A DNA stretch of 64,000 nt from Mytilisepta virgata (Eukaryota > Mollusca > Bivalvia > Mytilida > Mytilidae). The DNA is taken from NCBI GenBank assembly GCA_028015205.1, contig CM051520.1, forward strand, positions 12,682,501 to 12,746,500. Reading direction: 5' to 3'. The number at the start of each line of letters is the position of its first letter. Position 1 is the first letter of the stretch. The notes under the pieces are model-generated. The model was not told the origin of the DNA. It did not search any database and saw nothing but the letters and a program-made list of their open reading frames with translations. This document shows, in pieces, positions 11,977 to 23,295 of the stretch. The translations under genes were made by a program, and so were the position numbers.

Positions 11977-14176
11977 TTTTTAGCTCACCTGACCCAAAGG
12001 GTCAAGTGAGCTTTTCTCATCACTTGGCGTCCGTCGTCCGGCGTCGTCCGTCGTCGTCCGGCATCGTCGTTAACATTTTACATTTTGAACTTCTTCTAGA
12101 GAACCACTGAATGGAATGAAACCAAACATGGCATGAATGTTCCTTATGAGGTGCTGACCAAGTGTTGTTACTTTGTAGCCGATCCATCATCCAAGATGGC
12201 CGCCAGCGGGGAACTTAGTTTAACATAGGACCCTATGGGAAATGCATACAAATGACTTCTTTTAGAGAACCACTGAATGGAATGAAACTAAATCTGGCAT
12301 GAATGTTCCTTATGAGGTGCTGACCAAGTGTTGTTACTTTGTAGCCGATCCATCATCCAAGATGGCCGCCAGAGGGGGACTTAGTTTAACATAGGACCCT
12401 ATGGGAAATGCATACAAATGACTTCTTTTAGAGAACTGTTGAATGGAATGAAACCAAACATGGCATGAATGTTCCTTATGAGGTGCTGACCAAGTGTTGT
12501 TACTTTGTAGCCGATCCATAATCCAAGATGGCCGCCAGCGGGGGACTTAGTTTAACATAGAACCCTATGGGAAATGCATACAAATGACTTCTTTTAGAGA
12601 ACCACTGAATGGAATGAAACTAAATCTGGCATGAATGTTCCTTATGAGGTGCTGACCAAGTGTTGTTACTTTGTAGCCGATCCATCATCCAAGATGGCCG
12701 CCAGCGGGGAACTTAGTTTAACATTGGACCCTATGGGAAAGGCATACAAATGACTTCTTTTAGAGAACCACTGAATGGAATGAAACTAAATCTGGCATGA
12801 ATGTTCCTAATGAGGTGCTGACCAAGTGTTGTTACTTTGTAGCCGATCCATCATCCAAGATGGCCGCCAGAGGGGGACTTAGTTTAATATAGGACCCTAT
12901 GGGAAATGCATACAAATGACTTCTTTTAGAGAACCGTTGAATGGAATGAAACCAAACATGGCATGAATGTTCCTTATGAGGTGCTGACCAAGTGTTGTTA
13001 CTTTGTAGCCGATCCATCATCCAAGATGGCCGCCAGCGGGGGACTAAGTTTAACATTGGACCCTATGGGAAATGCATACAAATGACTTCTTTTAGAGAAC
13101 AACTGAATGGAATGAAACTAAATCTGGCATGAATGAACCCTTATAAGGTGCTGACCAAGTGTTGTTACTTTGTAGCCGATCCATCATCCAAGATGGCCGC
13201 CAGAGGGGGACTTAGTTTAACATTGGACCCTATGGGAAATGCATACAAATGACTTCTTTTAGAGAACCGTTGAATGGAATGAAACCAAACATGGCATGAA
13301 TGTTCCTTATGAGGTGCTGACCAAGTGTTGTTACTTTGTAGCCGATCCATAATCCAAGATGGCCGCCAGCGGGGAACTTAGTTTAAGATAGAACCCTATG
13401 GGAAATGCATACAAATGACTTCTTTTAGTGACCCACTTAATGGAATGAAACCAAACATGGCATGAATATTCCTTATGAAATGCTGACCAAGTGTTGTTAC
13501 TTTGTAGCTGATCCATCATCCAAGATGGCCGCCAGCGGGGAACTTAGTTTAACATAGGACCCTATGGGAAATGCATACAAATGACTTCTTTTAGAGAACC
13601 ACTGAATGGAATGAAAGTAAATCTGGCATGAATGTTCCTTATGAGGTGCTGACCAAGTGTTGTTACTTTGTAGCCGATCCATCATCCAAGATGGCCGCCA
13701 GAGGGGAACTTAGTTTAACATAGGACCCTATGGGAAATGCATACAAATGACTTCTTTTAGAGAACCGTTGAATAGAATGAAACCAAACATGGCATGAATG
13801 TTCCTTATGAGGTGCTGACCAAGTGTTGTTACTTTGTACCCGATCCATAATCCAAGATGGCCACCAGCGGGGGACTTAGTTTAACATAAAACCCTATGGG
13901 AAATGCATACAAATGACTTCTTTTAGAGAACCACTGAATGGAATGTAACAAAACATAGCATGAATGTTCCTTATGAGGTGCTGACTAAGTGTTGTTACTT
14001 TGTTGCCGATCCATCATCCAAGATGTTTAGAAGTCTATCAGAAAATTGTAAAAAAAATTCTGAATGGTCACAACTTGACCACATATTCAAAAATAATAAT
14101 GATAAGATGTCTTCAGTAGCTATTGTAATCACATTAGATACAGGTGAGCGACACAGGCTCTTGAGAGCCTCTAGTT
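11977..14176 (+). repeat. Core-repeat element, AGCTCACC family, with expanded array
   Basis: The 5' end is tttttagctcacctgaccc followed by the facing half gggtcaagtgagct, a hairpin. Then come catcacttggcgtccgtcgt and cgtc-rich sequence. The 3' end is aggtgagcgacacaggctc then ttgagagcctctagttt, which forms a second hairpin (aggctctTGAGAGCCT) ending in CTAG. The body is almost entirely the 166-bp tandem array listed separately. Confidence 0.8.
12103..14023. repeat. Tandem array of 166-bp units, about 11.6 copies
   Basis: Units start at accactgaatgg or variants at 12103, 12269, 12435, 12601, 12767, 12933, 13099, 13266, 13432, 13598, 13764 and 13930. Each contains tgctgaccaagtgttgttac, ccgatccatcatccaagatg and accctatgggaaatgcatac. 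Alternate units share variants (ccactgaatgg versus ccgttgaatgg), suggesting growth by a two-unit step. The same module occurs once in other family members (for example near 37105-37210 and 46800-46900), so the array is an expansion of a family core module. Confidence 0.9.
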
Positions 14177-14333
14177 TGTTTATCTCATCTAAACTGCTTT
14201 TAAATTATGTATATTTAAAATTTCCCATCCATGACTATGATGTCATTTTCTATTTTTATATGTTATGGTGTATTTAAATGGGCTGTTATGGTTGCAAAGT
14301 ATAAAGAAATGGGGGGGGAGTTGAAAACAAAAT

Positions 14334-14355
14334 TTGGGGGGGGGGGGGGGGGGGG
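14334..14355. repeat. Poly-G tract
   Basis: About 20 consecutive G. Similar runs of G or C occur at 23518-23532, 25098-25117, 28388-28411, 30069-30090 and 31651-31666. Confidence 0.85.
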
Positions 14356-14426
14356 TAAATGAGAAATTGGGGAGGAGGTATTTTTTTTCTCATTTCATAT
14401 TTCATAAATTGAAAAGAGAATTTCAA

Positions 14427-15110
14427 TTTTTGTCCCCCGCCGCAACGCGATGCGGGGAATATGGTAATGCCGGGCGTCCGTCCACCTTGTAAGCGCTCTA
14501 GCAAATTTATTTCTTGACCGATTTGGATAATATTTATACAGTAGCTTTAACTCAATGATACCTCAAGGGAGTTCGAAGATGAGTCATGTCGAAATATTTT
14601 TGTAGGAGTTATGCCCCTTAATAACTTAGAAAATTGACAAAATTTTCATGTAAGCGCTCTAGCAAATTTATTTCTTGACCGATTTGGATAATATTTATAA
14701 GGGAGTTCGAAGATGAGTCATGTCGAAATATTTTTGTAGGAGTTATGCCCCTTAATAACTTAGAAAATTGACAAAATTTTCATGTAAGCGCTCTAGCAAA
14801 TTTATTTCTTGACCAATTTGGATAATATTTATACCGTAGCTTTAACTCAATGATACCTCAAGGGAGTTCGAAGATGAGTCATGTCGAAATATTTTTGTAG
14901 GAGTTATGCGCCTTAATAACATAGAAAATTGACAAAATTTTCATGTAAGCGCTCTAGCAAATTCATTTCTTGACCGATTTGGATTATATTTATACAGTAG
15001 CTTTAACTCAATGATACCTCAAGGGAGTTCGAAGATGAGTCATGTCGAAATATTTTTGTAGGAGTTATGCCCCTTAATAACTTTGAAAATTGACAAAATG
15101 TTCACCTAAG
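14427..15110 (+). repeat. Core-repeat element, GTCCCCCGCCGC hairpin family, copy 1
   Basis: A T-run is followed by the hairpin cccccgccgc/gatgcgggg, then atatggtaatgccgggcg and tccgtccacc. Four tandem units start tgtaagcgctctagc at 14489, 14649, 14783 and 14944 (about 160 bp; the second is shortened by an internal deletion). A diverged partial copy starts at 63045. Confidence 0.8.
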
Positions 15111-15759
15111 TGTTCTAGAAAATTTATATTCTCCTTGCATTGGAATAATATTTATACACTTGGACCTAAAGGGAGGTTTTATACATAAACTCTTATCAAA
15201 ACTTATAAAATTGAAAAATACTGTCATTAAGAGTTTGTTAGGTCGAATACTTTTGATCAAAGCATTTCTGTTTATTGAAAAGGAGTAAATGTACATTTGT
15301 ATAAATTCTCAATACACATGGTAAAATAAGATTTCAACACTATACCCATATTGTATAAATGTCTTCATACCACTCATTAACTTGTAAAAAACTTTAGCAA
15401 TAACCACAAATTGTTTGTCCTTCTATTCTCTCTCTTTGAGAAAATTTTGTTATGTTTCACTTGTCCAAGGGTTTCTGATGCTCTAGTGGCGGGGGACTTC
15501 GGAACGCTGTTCGATTTTTTTTTTAGCAAAAAAAGGGGGTGGGGTTACAATAAATTTTATTGTTTTTTGTTTTTTTTTTTGGGAGGGAGGGGTCAATGTG
15601 CAACTTCATAGTGTATTGCACAAAAGCTAAAAAAAGGGGTAAATTATTATTTTTGGGGAGGGGGGGTGGTCAATTCTCCACAGCATATTGTATTGCACAA
15701 GAAGCAAAAAATTGAATATAAATTCAAATCATATGACCAATTCTAAGTTCTTTGATTTC

Positions 15760-16045
15760 AGTTATTCTGTGTCAGAAACCTATTATGTGTCAAATATTTC
15801 AAGAAATTTTCAATTGCACAGTATTGCGCAATAGCAAGAAATCTTCAGTTGCACAGTATTGCGCAATAGAAAGAAATTGATATGTGTGGCCAATTTTAAA
15901 TTTTAAATTGGTTATTTCTGATTTATATATAAAAACAAATATTACTGATATGGTTTGAATAGGTAAATTAAAAATTTTTAAGTTCTTAGACAACATTCAT
16001 TCTGTGTCAGAAACCTATGCTGTGTCAAATATTTATTCACAATCC
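15760..16045. repeat. Short direct repeats around TTGCGCAATAG motifs
   Basis: The phrase tctgtgtcagaaaccta(t)..tgtgtcaaatattt occurs at about 15766 and 16000, some 235 bases apart. The motif cacagtattgcgcaata occurs at about 15817 and 15855, and again at 11830. The core tattgcgcaata is palindromic. Function unknown; probably pieces of one dispersed repeat. Confidence 0.5.
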
Positions 16046-16199
16046 AAATTCAGTATTGTATCAAGCTTGAATGTTGTGTTCATAATTGCCCCAACTATTC
16101 AGGGTTCGACATCTGCGGTCGTATCTAGCTGCGCCCAGCGGAGCATTTTATTTTTAATTCGCGAAAAAAAAATTGATTCCTTCTTTTAAAAATCCTAAA

Positions 16200-16980
16200 T
16201 ATTAATGCCTGTTACAGTGGGATGTTAGCATCAGTGCTGGACAAAAGCACTTCGTGCTATGTTTGTCTCTTAATTCAAGTTCCAGTGTTTATATGAAAGG
16301 ATGGAATTCATTTATGTCCTCAGTAACTGGTAATAAATGTCCCCATTCTCGTGTCCAAAGCAGTATCATGGTAGACATTACGCCTAACAGCAAAACATAA
16401 TCCTGAAGCTCGTGGATAATTAATCAATAATGTAACACTTTTGATGAAAAAGAAAAGTTTGAAACTGAATAGAGATTATAGAAGAACTCGCATGAAAATA
16501 AAAAGTTTCTTGATCCCCAAGATCATTAACCTATATTGCGTCTTGATGAAGAAATATCTTGGTACTGATTAAAGTAAAATTAAAAATCATTTTTGCTGCA
16601 ATTAAAATGTTTTACTGGAATACAACATTCTCTGTGATGAAATAAAGGATTGTTTGACTTATTACAACGTAAAGTTTCTGTATTAAGGTCATTTGGGTTA
16701 TATTTATAACAAAGAAGTATATGACATCTAGACATGTTTATAAGAAAAAATTAACAAAGACCATTTCCAGTCATGATTTTTTAGTCAGCACTAGGAGCAG
16801 TGTTCTAGGATTTTTTGGTCAACCCAACTTTCCAAGGGAAAGTCACTTCTCAAAATTGATTTTCCCAGTCATTACAAAAACTTTTTTTTTGAAATTGCTG
16901 CATTTTGTTTATGCATATCTATCCACAAATAAGACATTTATATCCTTGTATGACTGAGTAAACAATACTTTTGAATACAC
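16200..16980. other. Intergenic stretch, no gene seen
   Basis: No reading frame with recognisable motifs and no clear repeat structure. Confidence 0.5.
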
Positions 16981-16985
16981 AACTA

Positions 16986-18070
16986 CAGTGGAACTCCCCT
17001 AAACCGGCCCCTCTGAAAACTTGATTCCTCCGCCAACCGAATGCTTTTTTTAGTCCGAAATTTACACCTAATTTACCGGCCAAAATCTAATTCTCTTCAT
17101 TGAGCAGCATGTTTTAAACAAAGCCTCATTGTTGTGTACAGGAAAAACTTAGTTCTAATAAAGGATTTTAACTTGCCGTTCTACCAAAAACTAATGATGC
17201 AAATTGAAGACTAAGATATAGTAACAGTTAATGAAGAAACAGTGCAAATATAGTAAATATGTAATTTCAGGGATGATTCCACGTTATAAAATGGGTCCCC
17301 AAACTATCAAATTTGGAATTTTCCAGAAAATTTGGAAAAATTGTGAACCGACAACAGCAAGATGATAAACAACAATCATAGCACTATTAGATTTGAATAT
17401 TTGGAAAAATGTTCCTCTTTTTGTATTCCTGTTAAAATATATAGTTTTGTAAGCTAACTATGAACGTTTTCAAAATATTTAGGATAAAAAATTCTTTAAA
17501 CTGCTAAAGGCTGTCATAATTGTTAATGTCAGCTAACTACTATGAAATTAATAATCAGAACGGGAAAATCTACAGAACACTGTCAGTGTGCATTAATGCA
17601 TGATCCACTTTCGCTTCTACAATAAATAGACTGAAGAAGTATTTACAAGTTAAAATTTTCTTTTTGGGATTCAATAAAGCCCTGACCGTTTGTTTACTGC
17701 GTTATTAATTTCAGCTAACACAGATTAAACTCCTTAAACAGCAGCATATCAAATGGAAACCTCATAACACGATAAAAGGGCTCAAGTGATCAATAATTTG
17801 CGCTTCTAATTACATGTCAATTTCGGACTGGTAAGAATTTCCGAAAATACCGATAATTTTTTTAGGGGAATAATAATTTTGCCACAATTTTTTTGGGGCC
17901 GCCAAGCAGCCCTACAGGAATGGTAGAATCATCCCTGAATTTTCATGCCTTTCGATATTTCAATTAATTTACTTCTGATTGGATTACAATACAGTCCGGA
18001 ACCTCTCAAACAACGAAAACCAGCCAATTTATACGGTCCCATAGAAGTTCGGTTTACAGAGGTTCCAGTG
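16986..18070. mobile_element. Tigger/pogo-like DNA element, non-autonomous, with nested MITE
   Basis: The left end is CAGTGGAACTCCCCTAAACC and the right end, reverse-complemented, is CACTGGAACCTCTGTAAACC, the CAGTNGAACC...TAAACCG type of terminus typical of Tigger/pogo elements. TA dinucleotides flank both ends (16984-16985, 18071-18072), as expected for Tc1/mariner-related insertion. No transposase frame is present. Positions 17268-17937 are a separate MITE inserted inside. Confidence 0.7.
17268..17937. mobile_element. CAGGGATGATTC MITE, copy 1
   Basis: The 670-bp element has terminal inverted repeats CAGGGATGATTC and GAATCATCCCTG and is flanked by a 5-bp direct repeat aattt. It is nested in the Tigger-like element. 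A second copy, alike throughout, is at 40073-40750. Non-coding. Confidence 0.85.
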
Positions 18071-18176
18071 TATTTATTACATGAATAAATTGAATAAAGT
18101 AACACTCAAATACATGTACAAGTAAGATAGAACATTGTTCGAAAACCCCAAAAGACAGTGATCTATTCATACTTAC

Positions 18177-18437
18177 CCTATGTTTACGTAATACAACCAC
18201 AACAATAGTAAAATACACGTAAAAATACGAATCCAAATCTTCGTTTTCTGTTTCCGATTTCAAATTATAATGGTCATGCTCGAGATCGTGTAGGCGCTTT
18301 ATATTACAAGCATCAAAATAACGATGAAAAATGTAGTCGAATTGTGAGTAAAAGCGGTCGAATTTGTAAGTGGGGAATCCAATTAAGAGAAGCTTATCAT
18401 AGATATAGATGTGATGAAATACCATGGCGTTATGCAT
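18177..18437 (-). other. Orphan candidate exon with hydrophobic segment
   Basis: An open minus-strand stretch of 87 codons starts MHNAMVFHHIYIYDKLLL and runs to a good splice donor (AGG followed by gtaagt at 18176-18171). It includes an acidic stretch and then YFYVYFTIVVVVL, a possible membrane segment, followed by RKHR. No family is recognised, no adjoining exons were found within 5 kb, and the region between the Tigger-like element and an adjacent MITE is repeat-derived. Low confidence. Confidence 0.15.
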
Positions 18438-18526
18438 TTAGGAAACCAAAAGTAACGGTAAGAAACCAAGAATAAAAACATATGGGCAATTAAAAAAATT
18501 TTTTGAAAAAAGATTTAGAAAATATT

Positions 18527-18800
18527 ACGGTATCCGGACCATAAATGACCACGTTATTATTTGAAAGTTCCCGGATGTTCCATACAACGCAATTGAAATG
18601 ACTTCGGTAATTATCGGGAAACTTTGGAAATGCCAATATAACTAACTTATTTTTACAGACTCTGCATATAAGCAGCAAAGTGTGTTTCAACTTGAGAAAA
18701 ATGTATATACAAAATTCCAGCTTTAAACTGTTTGGTTCAGCCATTCACGGTCAAAAAGAGATACAATTTTCTATCAATATCTATTATGGTCCGGATACCT
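18527..18800. mobile_element. MITE with GGTATCCGGACCATA ends
   Basis: Terminal inverted repeats GGTATCCGGACCATA (18529-18543) and TATGGTCCGGATACC (18784-18798) enclose about 240 bases of non-coding DNA. A short chance frame runs through it on the minus strand. Confidence 0.7.
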
Positions 18801-20120
18801 TAATCGCAACTATAATAGGAACACACAACCAATTATTTTGTAACTAATACTCTAGCAGTCATAAATTTGATTAATTTTCTTTAAGAACATGTTTTTATTG
18901 TAAATAATTGGCCTAATTAGGGTTCAAAGCTTGGGTATCAAACAAACTGCACCGTTTGGTGTTGCACAAAAAATATGGAGTTGCTCCCGTTCGATAATTT
19001 TTTTTAACAAATAAAATATAAAATTCAAATTTAATTGTTGAATAACATTTAAAAATAAATATTAAGAAGAAAATTGTAGGAGTCTATTGTAAAAAATATA
19101 AATTCCAAACTTTTTTTGTACAGGTAATTTTGTGTAAAACCTTTGTTAAATTTTATCAGGTCTTGGCCTGGAAGACAATGACCAGGAGAAGTGGAGAGAC
19201 GGGAAGAAGTCATTACATGGCATTCCAAAGCACCAATCGGCACTATGATTGTTTTTTTTAAAAGCTTGTCTTATTCTAATGTTTTCAATGTTTTTTTTCA
19301 AAGAAATTCAGATTCATTCTCTGATTTACAATTCAACTGGGTTAAGGCAAATTATACTTGCATGACTTCTAAACCAGTCTACAAAATGTGTATGACAGAC
19401 AACATAAAGAAGTTCATAAAATCTAATCATTACTTCATTCACAGTATCTTTTTTGTGGTTTTTCTCATTTTCACTAGTCCGTGTCTAAATTGTTATTGTG
19501 GTCCGAGTTGTCAGCAGGCCAAGTTTGCCAATCTTTTTTGTATTGGATTATTTCCTTTTGTTTATTGATTAAAAAAAAGGCGTCACGGACTTGATTTTCA
19601 TTACACAAGTCACAGAATTTCATTAAAACATTGAAAAGGATCAGGTGAGTAATTGAATTTATAATTCAAACTTCGCTTTTGACATGAATTCAGGCAACCT
19701 GACTATTTTCAGGGATTGCAACTTCGCTTTTGATGAGAGTGGGCAAAGTGAAACACTTCAAGGCAACTTCTTTGCCCGAATCGCCCTCCAGGTTAAGACC
19801 TGTTTTTATGTCAGACTTTATATTTTATGTCAACAATTCTGACACATGACGTTGAAATTATGAACCTATAAGGAAAGCTGTGATAGATATAACATTAGCT
19901 CTCCTTATCCATTACAATTAACGGAAAGTTGGGAGAAAAAACTGTAGAATGTAAAAGGAAAGCTACCTATTAAATATAACATTTTAACTTTCACCATCAA
20001 TTACAATCGAGGAATGAAAAGAGTATTCAGAAATCAGTGCCTTGTAGGCATGTATAAAACATCTGTTTGTAGGATTTCTGTCATTAAATAAGAAAATCAA
20101 AACAAAAATACTTGGTTTCA
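18801..20120. other. Intergenic stretch, no convincing gene
   Basis: A 125-codon plus-strand frame (19191-19568) shows no domain and no plausible splice partners, and its composition matches its surroundings. 19640-19800 resembles part of 8160-8320 on the opposite strand (ctggagggcgat-type block), so some of it is repeat-derived. Confidence 0.4.
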
Positions 20121-20121
20121 T

Positions 20122-20147
20122 TAATAATAATAATAATAATAATAATA
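20122..20147. repeat. (TAA)n microsatellite
   Basis: About eight consecutive taa triplets. Confidence 0.9.
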
Positions 20148-20336
20148 CTTTATTTCAAGAGGGTAGCACAGTTAGTACAAACTAATCTTCCCTGAGGCCC
20201 TCATTTACAATTTAAAGCATATATATAAAAACATTACAAAATAATACACCATATTGTCAAAATATTTGCATAGTAGAATACATTTAGGCTAATACACAAG
20301 ATTGAGACCTACTGTTTATTTAACAAATAGGCAGCG

Positions 20337-20590
20337 GCTATTGTTCCGGCATGCCGGAAGAATAGTATCAGAGCTATTTGTCCGGCTAGCCGGAACAATA
20401 GTACCAGAGCTATTTGTCCGGCTAGCCGGAACAATAGTACCAGAGCTATTTGTCCGGCTAGCCGGAACAATAGTACCAGAGCTATTTGTCCGGCTAGCTG
20501 GAACAATAGTACCAGAGCTATTTGTCCGGCTAGCCGGAACAATAGCTTCAGTGCTATTTATCCGGCTAGCCGGAAAAAATATATCATCAA
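20337..20590. repeat. 36-bp palindromic minisatellite, 7 units
   Basis: Units start gctatt at 20337, 20373, 20409, 20445, 20481, 20517 and 20553, exactly 36 bases apart. Each contains the perfect palindrome TCCGGCTAGCCGGA or a one-base variant, preceded by gctatttg and followed by acaatagtacc. Because 36 is divisible by three, open frames exist on both strands; these are not genes. A single unit is found at 31196-31232, between the LINE fragment and the start of the MULE-PHD gene. Confidence 0.9.
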
Positions 20591-21039
20591 AGCTATTAAT
20601 AATATCACTGCATCTATTTGTCTGACTAGCATTCATAGCCATGATGATATTCTTTATCTTTTTTTTTATGACTATCTAGTAGGATGGACCAGCATATATC
20701 TAATATTTCTCTCTGCTAAATGAACTAAATATGATCATGTCTAGATGTTTATGGAAACTAAAATGTGTCTTTGAGATACAGTATGGCAATCTCTTTATGT
20801 AAATTGATCTTAAAAAATAAAAAATTGCACAAATAGAGAATATATAAAATATAAAAAAGTAACATTTCTATTGAATGGTGAACCCTATTGTTCTACACAA
20901 GTTCTACCCACTGAGTATTCTGAGAAATTGACCTCAATTCCAAAACTTTACCAAGTTGCATGAATTTAGGTCAAAGTGACCTTATTAATAGTGAGGTACC
21001 AAAAATCTATCAAATGATCCAAGAACCGGTGTCATTGTT

Positions 21040-21300
21040 ATACCATATGAATAAGATGTGGTATGAGTGCCAATAAGACAACTCTCCATCCAAGACACAA
21101 TGTAGTTAAAGAAAGCAATTATAGGTTACAGTACGGCCTTCAACACGGAGCCTTGGCTCACACTAAACAGTAAGCTATAAAAGGCCTCAAGATGACCAGT
21201 GTAAAACAATTCAAACGGGAAAACCAACGGTCTTAATTTATATACAAAATGAAAAACAAAAAAACAAACGACAACCACTGAACAACAGGTCTAGTATCTA
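21040..21300. repeat. Dispersed mussel-type repeat, non-coding
   Basis: The block contains ggtatgagtgccaataagac, tacggccttcaacacggag and cattcaaacggg-like phrases, followed by an A-rich tail with aaacaaacgacaacc. I recognise this phrase order as a widely repeated sequence in mussel genomes, from memory and not from a search. A partly inverted phrase (cttattggcatttatcccac) lies at 21415. Confidence 0.4.
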
Positions 21301-22230
21301 AGAAATTGACATACAGGCAAAAACTTAACTTGCCATTTACACTGTCATGATCGGGGCATAAATATTAAATGTCAGTTGTAGCTTTGGATATTTTAACATG
21401 TTGGGTTGCTGTCTTATTGGCATTTATCCCACATCTCATACATATTGTTCATTATAATTATATACATGGTGTATCATAACTTAAAAACTGTTGAAGTAAC
21501 AATCCATCAATATTTCCAAGAAGTTAAAATGCATGGAATAGTATTTTACTGTCAGACCAGAACAGATTTCAAAAACAATACACTATAAAATCAGAGGTAT
21601 AAGGCACAGTAAAGCAATTAAAACTATTTGGTAAAAATTTAAGTCAGAGCAACATAATTTTAGGAATATTTTTATTTTGCAACTTCATTGGCACATTCTA
21701 ACAAAGATATAGAAATAATTGTAAATTGTTATAAGTCATAATAAGAGCTAAGAGCAATAATTAAGTATCTACATAAATTATTATTAAGAATGTGTACATG
21801 TACATTTACTTCTATTTTCTTCCTCTGAAACTCTGCTCTGAAATGACTTCTGTCTCTGTATGAACCCTAACCTGCAACTGTCTTGATATTTCAATCTTAA
21901 TAAAATGATTATCTCTTAAAACTAAAAATAAATCAAGGGCAATAACTGTAAAATTTGACATGATGACATTTTTTTTTATTTAAAAAGTATCCAAGTAGGA
22001 TCCATTACTTAAAACATAAGTAGTCAAATTTAATGAAATTTGCAAGAATGTCCAACTTATAATGTACCATTTAGTATCCAGCATTCTGAGAGTATTGCAT
22101 GGCAATACATAGTCCCCTACCAGTTGACAATAAATGGTACCAAAACAAAATAGGAACTTGATCTGTAACTTGTCATGTTAAAACTATATTATAGTATATA
22201 CCAAATATCAAATCGACATGTTCAATCATG
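21301..22230. other. Intergenic stretch, no gene seen
   Basis: AT-rich sequence without recognisable coding potential or repeat structure. Confidence 0.5.
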
Positions 22231-22235
22231 AGTAA

Positions 22236-22895
22236 AACAAGAGTGGACACACAAAAATGTCTCGCCTGTCGTGTATTTCTAATGAAAGTAAATGCTATCA
22301 GACACATTGCATACAGTATTCGAAAAACAGGCCAAAACACAAAAACTTAACTATAAACACTGAACCATGAAAATGAGGTCACGGTCAGATGACACCTGCC
22401 AGTTGGACATGTACACCTTACAATCCTTCCATACACCAAATATAGTAGACCTATTGCATACAGTATTCGAAAAACAGGTCAAAACACAAAAACTTAACTA
22501 TGACCACTGAACTATGAAAATGAGGTCACGGTCAGATGACACCTGCCAGTTGGACATGTACACCTTACAATCCTTCCACACCAAATATACTAGACCTATT
22601 GCTTATAGTATCTGAGATTGATGATGTACAGTACACATGTATGTGCGACAGCGTGTTCCTTTTGGAACTGTATCAAGGATGAACCCCCCCCCCATGTTTT
22701 TCGACGGATCAAAAATCGAAGCATAAACTTTGTGCAGGATACCCTAAAGAACAATCATGCTAAGTTTTATCCAAATCCATTCAGTAGTTTCAGAGGAGAA
22801 GATGTTTGAAAAATTGTCAACGACGACAACAGACGGCGATGGACGCAAAGTGATGAGAATAGCTCACATGGCCTTTTAGGCAAGGTGAGCTAATA
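22236..22895 (-). repeat. AGCTCACC-family element, reverse orientation
   Basis: Read on the minus strand it starts ttagctcaccttgcctaaaa, with the hairpin partner aaaggccatgtgagct and then catcactttgcgtcc, and ends gtgtccactcttgtt. Two tandem core blocks are visible (gaggtcacggtcagatgac at about 22375 and 22525). Positions 22621-22690 recur at 30004-30075. It lies just beyond the stop codon of the MULE-PHD gene and in the same orientation as that gene. Confidence 0.7.
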
Positions 22896-22933
22896 ATTAT
22901 ATAAACTGTGTAAATCTTATAAATTCTGATGAT

Positions 22934-23295
22934 TCATGATCTGTTTTTCTTACACTCTTTGCAATACCAATGTCTTACTTTTGGTAAGTTTTTGAGTCCT
23001 ACACAATGCAAATGAAATACATTTAAACAAGAATCGCAGACAACATTTGATAAATCAAAATCAATACAAAGCATACACATTTGACAAATATAATCAGGTT
23101 TCTGTCTTTTGGCCTCTATCAATCCACTGACTTTTGTCCATCCTTCAGACGAAAAGTAATGTTGAACTAGAGAAAGGTCAACATAAGGGTCAGAACAAGA
23201 ACATGATTTAATGTTTGTTATCGCATCTTTCTCAATAATCTTTCCTTGCATAGCTTCATCTGTCACTTCTTTCCCAACAATCCACTCCAATATAA
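22934..23295 (-). CDS. MULE-PHD gene exon 10, PHD finger and stop
   Basis: Last 120 codons including the stop at 22934-22936. The C-terminal 50 residues form a PHD finger with ligands C1066, C1069, C1082, C1085, H1090, C1093, C1107 and C1110 and the typical Trp two residues before the last Cys pair (HWYCKEC). PHD fingers usually read histone H3 tails. No clear AATAAA was seen before the adjoining repeat at 22895. Confidence 0.85.

Noticed and set aside
12334..13848. Repeated minus-strand frames beginning MDRLQSNNTWS or MMDRLQSNN
   Set aside because: Each is one unit of the 166-bp array read on the reverse strand; a repeat artefact.
16093..16140. CAGGGTTCGACATC end, like the CAGGGCTCGACA element
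   Set aside because: No matching opposite end or target duplication found nearby; left as a possible solo end.
20302..20642. Frames of 77-108 codons on both strands with LAGTIVPELFVR-type repeats
   Set aside because: The 36-bp palindromic unit is a multiple of three, so frames stay open on both strands by construction.
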